Part shown: positions 60,057 through 64,000 of the stretch, one piece after another
How positions within the stretch are numbered: the first letter of the stretch is position 1
Layout of the letters: the number at the start of each line of letters is the position of its first letter
Assembly: GCF_000687475.1 (NCBI RefSeq)
Contig: NC_057317.1
Coordinates: 3,348,001 to 3,412,000, forward strand
Direction: 5' to 3'
DNA: 64,000 nucleotides
From: Ustilaginoidea virens
Lineage: Eukaryota; Ascomycota; Sordariomycetes; Hypocreales; Clavicipitaceae
Notes under the pieces: generated by a model
The model's database searches: none
What the model saw: only the letters and a program-made list of their open reading frames with translations
Told to the model about the DNA's origin: nothing
Position numbers and translations under genes: made by a program

Positions 60057-61118
60057 TTATCCGCAGGTCGGCGGCGCAACGCAGCCGAGATTCCGCTCAC
60101 GATACACCTCCTTCATCCTCGATTCTTCCTCCTGGCCTCTCCAAGTCCGCCCATGCAAATGCTTCAAGCACGCTTGCTTCCCATTACCAGGATGATAAAG
60201 CCAGGTGGCCCACTTGGACCACTGGCCATTCTTCATCTGTCCCCTTGCTTTCTGCCCTATCGTGTCCTCGATGAAGGCTCCTCGCATCATGGCCAGCCTG
60301 GTTGGGAACACACGCTCAAGATAATGCTTAGTCGAAGCAATGTGCGGCTTGTCGTGCCAAAAGAACATGGGAGTCAGGGGTATGCTAGCCGCTTTGTCCC
60401 CATTTAGAGGTACATAATCGCCGGTGAGGGCCATGGCGACTTTCCGTAGTTCCGGAAAGGGCATGACTTGATCGGATGTAGCGTACGATGTTCTCCGCCC
60501 CGAGGGCAAGCACACATACTTGACAGGTTTCGCATCATGGCTCACTTCCGAAGCGCACATGGCGCCGAGAAGAGCTGATATGGGAATGTCATAGACAAGG
60601 GCCCAGTCGTGTTGGTGAACCCAGACGTAGGGGGTGTTGACAGCCCTGAGGGCAGTGCGAACTGCCAAGCCGAATCCCAGGCGTTTCTGACCCGTTGCCT
60701 CGATAAATGTAACGCAGTCATTCTCCGTCGATGTGACAGTGATGGGAACTGGTGTGGTGCTACCGGGTGAGCCGTATTCGGCTTCGCTGCAAATCTCCGT
60801 CATTTTTAAACTAGCCGTTTCCCCCGAGGCGGTGTTGTACTTGACGAGGTATTCGCCCAGAAAAAGTTTTCGGACATTATCCTTGTAGGCGGCGTAGTGG
60901 TGTGCGCCTTCCTGAGTGACATGGCCTTTCTTGAGGCGAGGCTGGGCGGTGATGTGCTCATATGCATCTAAGACGACAATGACTCTGCAGCGTAGCAGCG
61001 GTTCGCAATGGTTGCGAAAGGACTTGAGGACTGTGGAGAGAAGCTCGGTAGACGGAGCAGAGAGAGTGGGCGATGTGATGATGATTAGCGTGAGGAGGTC
61101 TGACACATGGGCAGTCAT
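60057..61118 (-). CDS. Conserved hypothetical protein, possibly glycosyltransferase-like
   Basis: Single-exon frame of 353 aa from ATG 61118 (MTAHVSDLLTLIIITSPTL). The start resembles a Rossmann-like strand-loop, followed by LRCRVIVVLDAYEHI, an insert with GSTTPVPITV, a central LGFGLAVRTALRAVNTPYVWVHQHDWALVYDIP and a C-terminal PMFFWHDKPHIASTKHYLERVFP. A beta strand ending in Asp, an internal HDW after an aliphatic strand, and no signal peptide make a GT-A-like glycosyltransferase fold conceivable, but I cannot name the family and this is inference. The frame is open further upstream (to 61370), yet those residues are Cys/Pro-rich and look like 5' UTR. A possible donor after VYR near the C-terminus means the last residues may be spliced differently. 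Confidence 0.65.
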   Translation of the reverse strand: MTAHVSDLLTLIIITSPTLSAPSTELLSTVLKSFRNHCEPLLRCRVIVVLDAYEHITAQPRLKKGHVTQEGAHHYAAYKDNVRKLFLGEYLVKYNTASGETASLKMTEICSEAEYGSPGSTTPVPITVTSTENDCVTFIEATGQKRLGFGLAVRTALRAVNTPYVWVHQHDWALVYDIPISALLGAMCASEVSHDAKPVKYVCLPSGRRTSYATSDQVMPFPELRKVAMALTGDYVPLNGDKAASIPLTPMFFWHDKPHIASTKHYLERVFPTRLAMMRGAFIEDTIGQKARGQMKNGQWSKWATWLYHPGNGKQACLKHLHGRTWRGQEEESRMKEVYRERNLGCVAPPTCG

Positions 61119-62451
61119 GGTCCGCAACAAGGATGCGATGCAGAAGTTGCCATGACAAGCCCACGCACCCGCCCTGAGAGAGTGGAGATGAGGGCACAGC
61201 AAACAGCAGGAGCACAGCCGCGGGGCCCCGGCCCCTCGTTTCAAGGAAGGCATGCATGCCCTACCCCTTATGTACTGCGTCCATGTACATGCCAAATCAT
61301 CGGCTTCATTGCTGGATTGTGCCACTGTGATTGCCTCGATTGATCTCAATATCAGGTGACAATTGATCAAATACCCGAGGCTTCAACGTACGCCTGAGCA
61401 GCAGCCGACAGGACAAGTCCAGCATGTACATGTACAAGCTCCAATAGCCAAAGCCGCAGCCATCACCACCATGCTATGCTCGTCGTAATATTGATAGATT
61501 GACGCTTTCCCCGAGTGACCCTCCCATATACGACTTGTCTGGTCCCTTCCCGCTACAGGTACCGTAATCATCCTGGGGATAATGTGTTTGTCCGCGTCCC
61601 ACGCAAGGGAGGGAAACGTTGCCGAGGAGAGTTGCCAATTTCTCGCTTTTATACCTGATTCCTCCACTCTCATCGGCATGGCAAGTGCCAAGTGGCGAGT
61701 TTTCGGCTCAGCTCCTTGTTTCTTGGCAGCTTCTTCTTTGGGGGGCCACCTCAATCCCAAGGCGCTGCGTCCCGCGTTTCTCTAGAGGCGGTTGGACATG
61801 TCCACCAACTCCCCCCATCTCGGTCGTCTTGGGTCGTTAGAGTCCTCCCACTCAGCAATGTAGCTGCCAAAGCGAAACAGAAAACGAGCCTTTCCTTCCT
61901 TGTTTGCTTCTTTCTTTCTTTCTTTCTTTCTTTCTATAAATCGTTCTCTCGTTCTTTCTTACTTTGGCAATGTGCTTGAGGCACGACCAACAACACCACG
62001 CGCTTCAGTCACTCACTCTCGGTGCATCTGCTCGCGAAGAGCTGTGATGTTGTTTCGGAACTGTATCACCCTCTTAGCCGCTTAAAGTCCTTTTCTTCGT
62101 CAAGAGAGTACCCACTACCAGAAAACTTCTTCTCATCGGATTGGACGCCATAATTTTGCGAGAGGGCTCGAACATATCATATCTCGAGCCGCCACTGTCT
62201 ATATCCTTTGGTTGTTAGCTTTGGGTGGAATATGCTCCGCAAGGACGACCTGATGTTCATCTTGGAACAAAGCCCATTTTCAGACGACACCGTCGTTCAT
62301 GTTTGCATTCGGGAATGAGGGACAAAGAGCCACGATTTGAAAGGGTGCTTTTTATTGGATTCTGTTTCTTTCTTATTCCTCGCCAAGTTCCAGCCCCTGT
62401 AGTTATCGCCCGCCCTGCAAGAGATACACACCAAGTGCTTGGGCTGCATGC

Positions 62452-62499
<48 letters not shown>

Positions 62500-63443
62500 A
62501 AAACCCAAATTTGGTGCTGTTTCGTTTGGCACGGGGCTCCCTAAAGGATGCAGCAAATAGCAAAGTGGGCACGACGAGGAGGCACTGGGCGGCTGCACCA
62601 TGGCGCGGCCACCCGGAAATCGTGTCTGACCTCATCAGCCAAGTCCCTGTTAGCTTGCATTGACTCGATCAACATTGATCTGTTAGTGAGCACTCGAGTC
62701 CCTGTGGAGTGAGAGTACCTATAGGTACCTAAGGCTTCGGTAAGGGACCACTCGGGGGCCCGGGCTCTGTGAAAGTCTTGACCAGACCAGACCCAAGCTC
62801 AAGGCTAGGCTGTCTCCTGCGATCCCCGCTATTGAGCCGCCACCCCAAATCCAAGCGCACCAGACACCCAGACCAGCTGCACCGAGTCTGGTCTCTGCAC
62901 TGTACATAGCCGTGCGTGCTTGTAACAGCTACGGAGCACTCCGTAGGTCCATTGCTTTGTGCCTTTGTCCCGTTGTCTTGCTCTCGTAATGCCTGCCAGT
63001 CTCATCACATCCCCAAAGGAAGTTCGTTGCCAAGGATCAACTGAGAAATCACGGGCAATACTCCCCGGCAGTCCATCAATCTCAGTCCTTCTTTTTCGTT
63101 CTTTGTTCCCAGCCCAACATTTCACCACTCTTCCGTCTCAATCGATCGCAACTTCCTTCATTGACCCTACCATCCCGCGGCCAGCTCATATGTGTGATCC
63201 ACAGAAGCTGTCAATAAGCTTCAGGTAGCTGACAATCCATCCACTCTATTAAAAACCAACCATCGTACGATTACATTCAACCGCACCTTCCAACCACCGA
63301 AACGGCCAGCTTGGGCGTGTACCCGAACGAAACGCCAAACCACAAACTGCTTCAATCAACAACAATTACAACAGCGTCAGCGCAGCTTCGAATGCCTCAT
63401 GCTGTGCATTAGCTGCGTCCCCTTAGCAACCGTTTGAATCACG
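61119..63443. other. 2.3 kb intergenic region between divergent genes
   Basis: Separates the hypothetical protein (-) and CAC2 (+), so both promoters lie here. It contains (TTTC)n at 61909-61935, a TAG/GTA triplet array at 62454-62500 and a GTACCTATAGGTACCTA palindrome near 62715. No gene seen. Confidence 0.6.
62454..62500. repeat. (GTA)n trinucleotide repeat
   Basis: About 15 uninterrupted TAG/GTA triplets in the upstream region of CAC2. Confidence 0.95.
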
Positions 63444-64000
63444 ATGAAGGCCACGCCGCTCATCATCAATTGGCACGACCAAAACGCCCCAGTCTACTCT
63501 GCCCATTTCGAGCCAAACGGAAAGGGCCGTCTTGCTACTGCGGGTGGTGATAATCACGTCCGAATCTGGCAAGTCGACTGTTCTGGACCAGAAAGAAAAG
63601 TCGTCTACCTCTCAACCTTGACCAAGCACAACCAAGCCGTCAATGTCGTCCGCTGGGCACCCAAAGGTATGCGTTTCACTTGTCTCCCTTTCAGACGACT
63701 TGTCGTCATGCTTCGTAATCTCTTGCATCGTGTATCAAATCTGACATTGGTTCTCGTAAAGGCGAAATAATCGCGTCGGCCGGTGATGACGGCAACGTGA
63801 TTCTCTGGGTTCCCAGTGACCTCCCTCCCCTTAGTTTTGGGGCTGATGCCCATGATGACAAGGAATCGTGGAGAGCAAAGCACATGTGCCGTTCTAGTGG
63901 AGCGGAAATATATGACCTGGCATGGTCTCCCGATGCCATGCATTTCATCATCGGAAGTATGGATAATGTTGCAAGGATATATAATGCCAATTCAGGTCAG
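63444..64000 (+). CDS. CAC2: Chromatin assembly factor 1 subunit B (Cac2), 5' part
   Basis: WD40 subunit of CAF-1, which deposits H3-H4 behind replication forks. Exons visible are 63444-63666 and 63762 onward; the intron is GTATGC...AAAG (95 nt) and restores APKG-EIIASAGDDG. The start MKATPLIINWHDQNAPVYS is characteristic of the family, followed by WD blades LATAGGDNHVRIWQVD, HNQAVNVVRWAPKG, IIASAGDDGNVILWVP and IYDLAWSPDAMHFIIGSMDNVARIY. The frame is still open at the window edge, so about 150 residues of a protein usually well over 500 are present. Confidence 0.92.

Overview
The window is nuclear DNA of a filamentous ascomycete, most likely a sordariomycete and possibly of the order Hypocreales. 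The genes are GC-rich and split by short introns (about 42-180 nt) with GT...AG ends and CTAAC/CTGAC-like branch sites. The proteins read as Pezizomycotina orthologues: L-arabinitol 4-dehydrogenase, ATP synthase subunit g, TFIIA large subunit, Cdc20, a Kelch-BTB protein, an Sfp1-type zinc-finger factor, Rcf2, an ABCC transporter and Cac2. The order-level guess rests on sequence style, not on any marker. Intergenic DNA is unusually rich in A/T and C/G homopolymers, microsatellites and palindromic CCTAGGTA tracts.

Layout. 1-6.2 kb: a tiny secreted Cys-rich protein (1588-1853, +), lad1 (3327-4605, +) and ATP20 (5335-6187, +). 6.2-8.9 kb: no gene seen. 8.9-10.4 kb: an intron-dense LaeA/UmtA-like methyltransferase (-), reconstructed exon by exon, with a doubtful hydrophobic gene upstream. 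11.1-20.3 kb: a 9 kb stretch with no gene I can support. 20.3-29.4 kb: TOA1 (-), CDC20 (-) and a divergent Kelch-BTB gene (+). 31.5-34.7 kb: the Sfp1-like factor (-), carrying expanded low-complexity repeats. 34.8-39.9 kb: gene-free, repeat-rich DNA including a perfect (CTG)35. 39.9-41.6 kb: RCF2 (+) and a secreted Cys-containing protein (-), followed by a relic copy of the secreted gene's 5' end.

42.4-49.65 kb: a complete 7.24 kb Ty1/copia LTR retrotransposon on the minus strand. It has two 720 bp LTRs differing at three positions, a TGTAT target-site duplication, a primer-binding site matching the anticodon arm of initiator tRNA-Met, and one long gag-pol frame broken by eight stops. Seven of these stops are TAG/TAA where CAG/CAA (Gln) would fit, which is the signature of RIP-type C-to-T change at CpA. 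51.4-56.2 kb: an ABCC (MRP-type) transporter (-). 60.0-61.1 kb: a conserved protein of unknown function (-). 63.4 kb to the edge: the 5' part of the CAF-1 subunit gene CAC2 (+).

The genes do not form an obvious pathway or operon-like cluster. They are mostly housekeeping genes (pentose catabolism, respiration, general transcription, cell cycle, ribosome-biogenesis control, chromatin assembly) separated by accessory DNA that carries two secreted-protein genes, the methyltransferase and the retrotransposon. All splice models are read by eye from reading frame, splice signals and family resemblance; no search was run.
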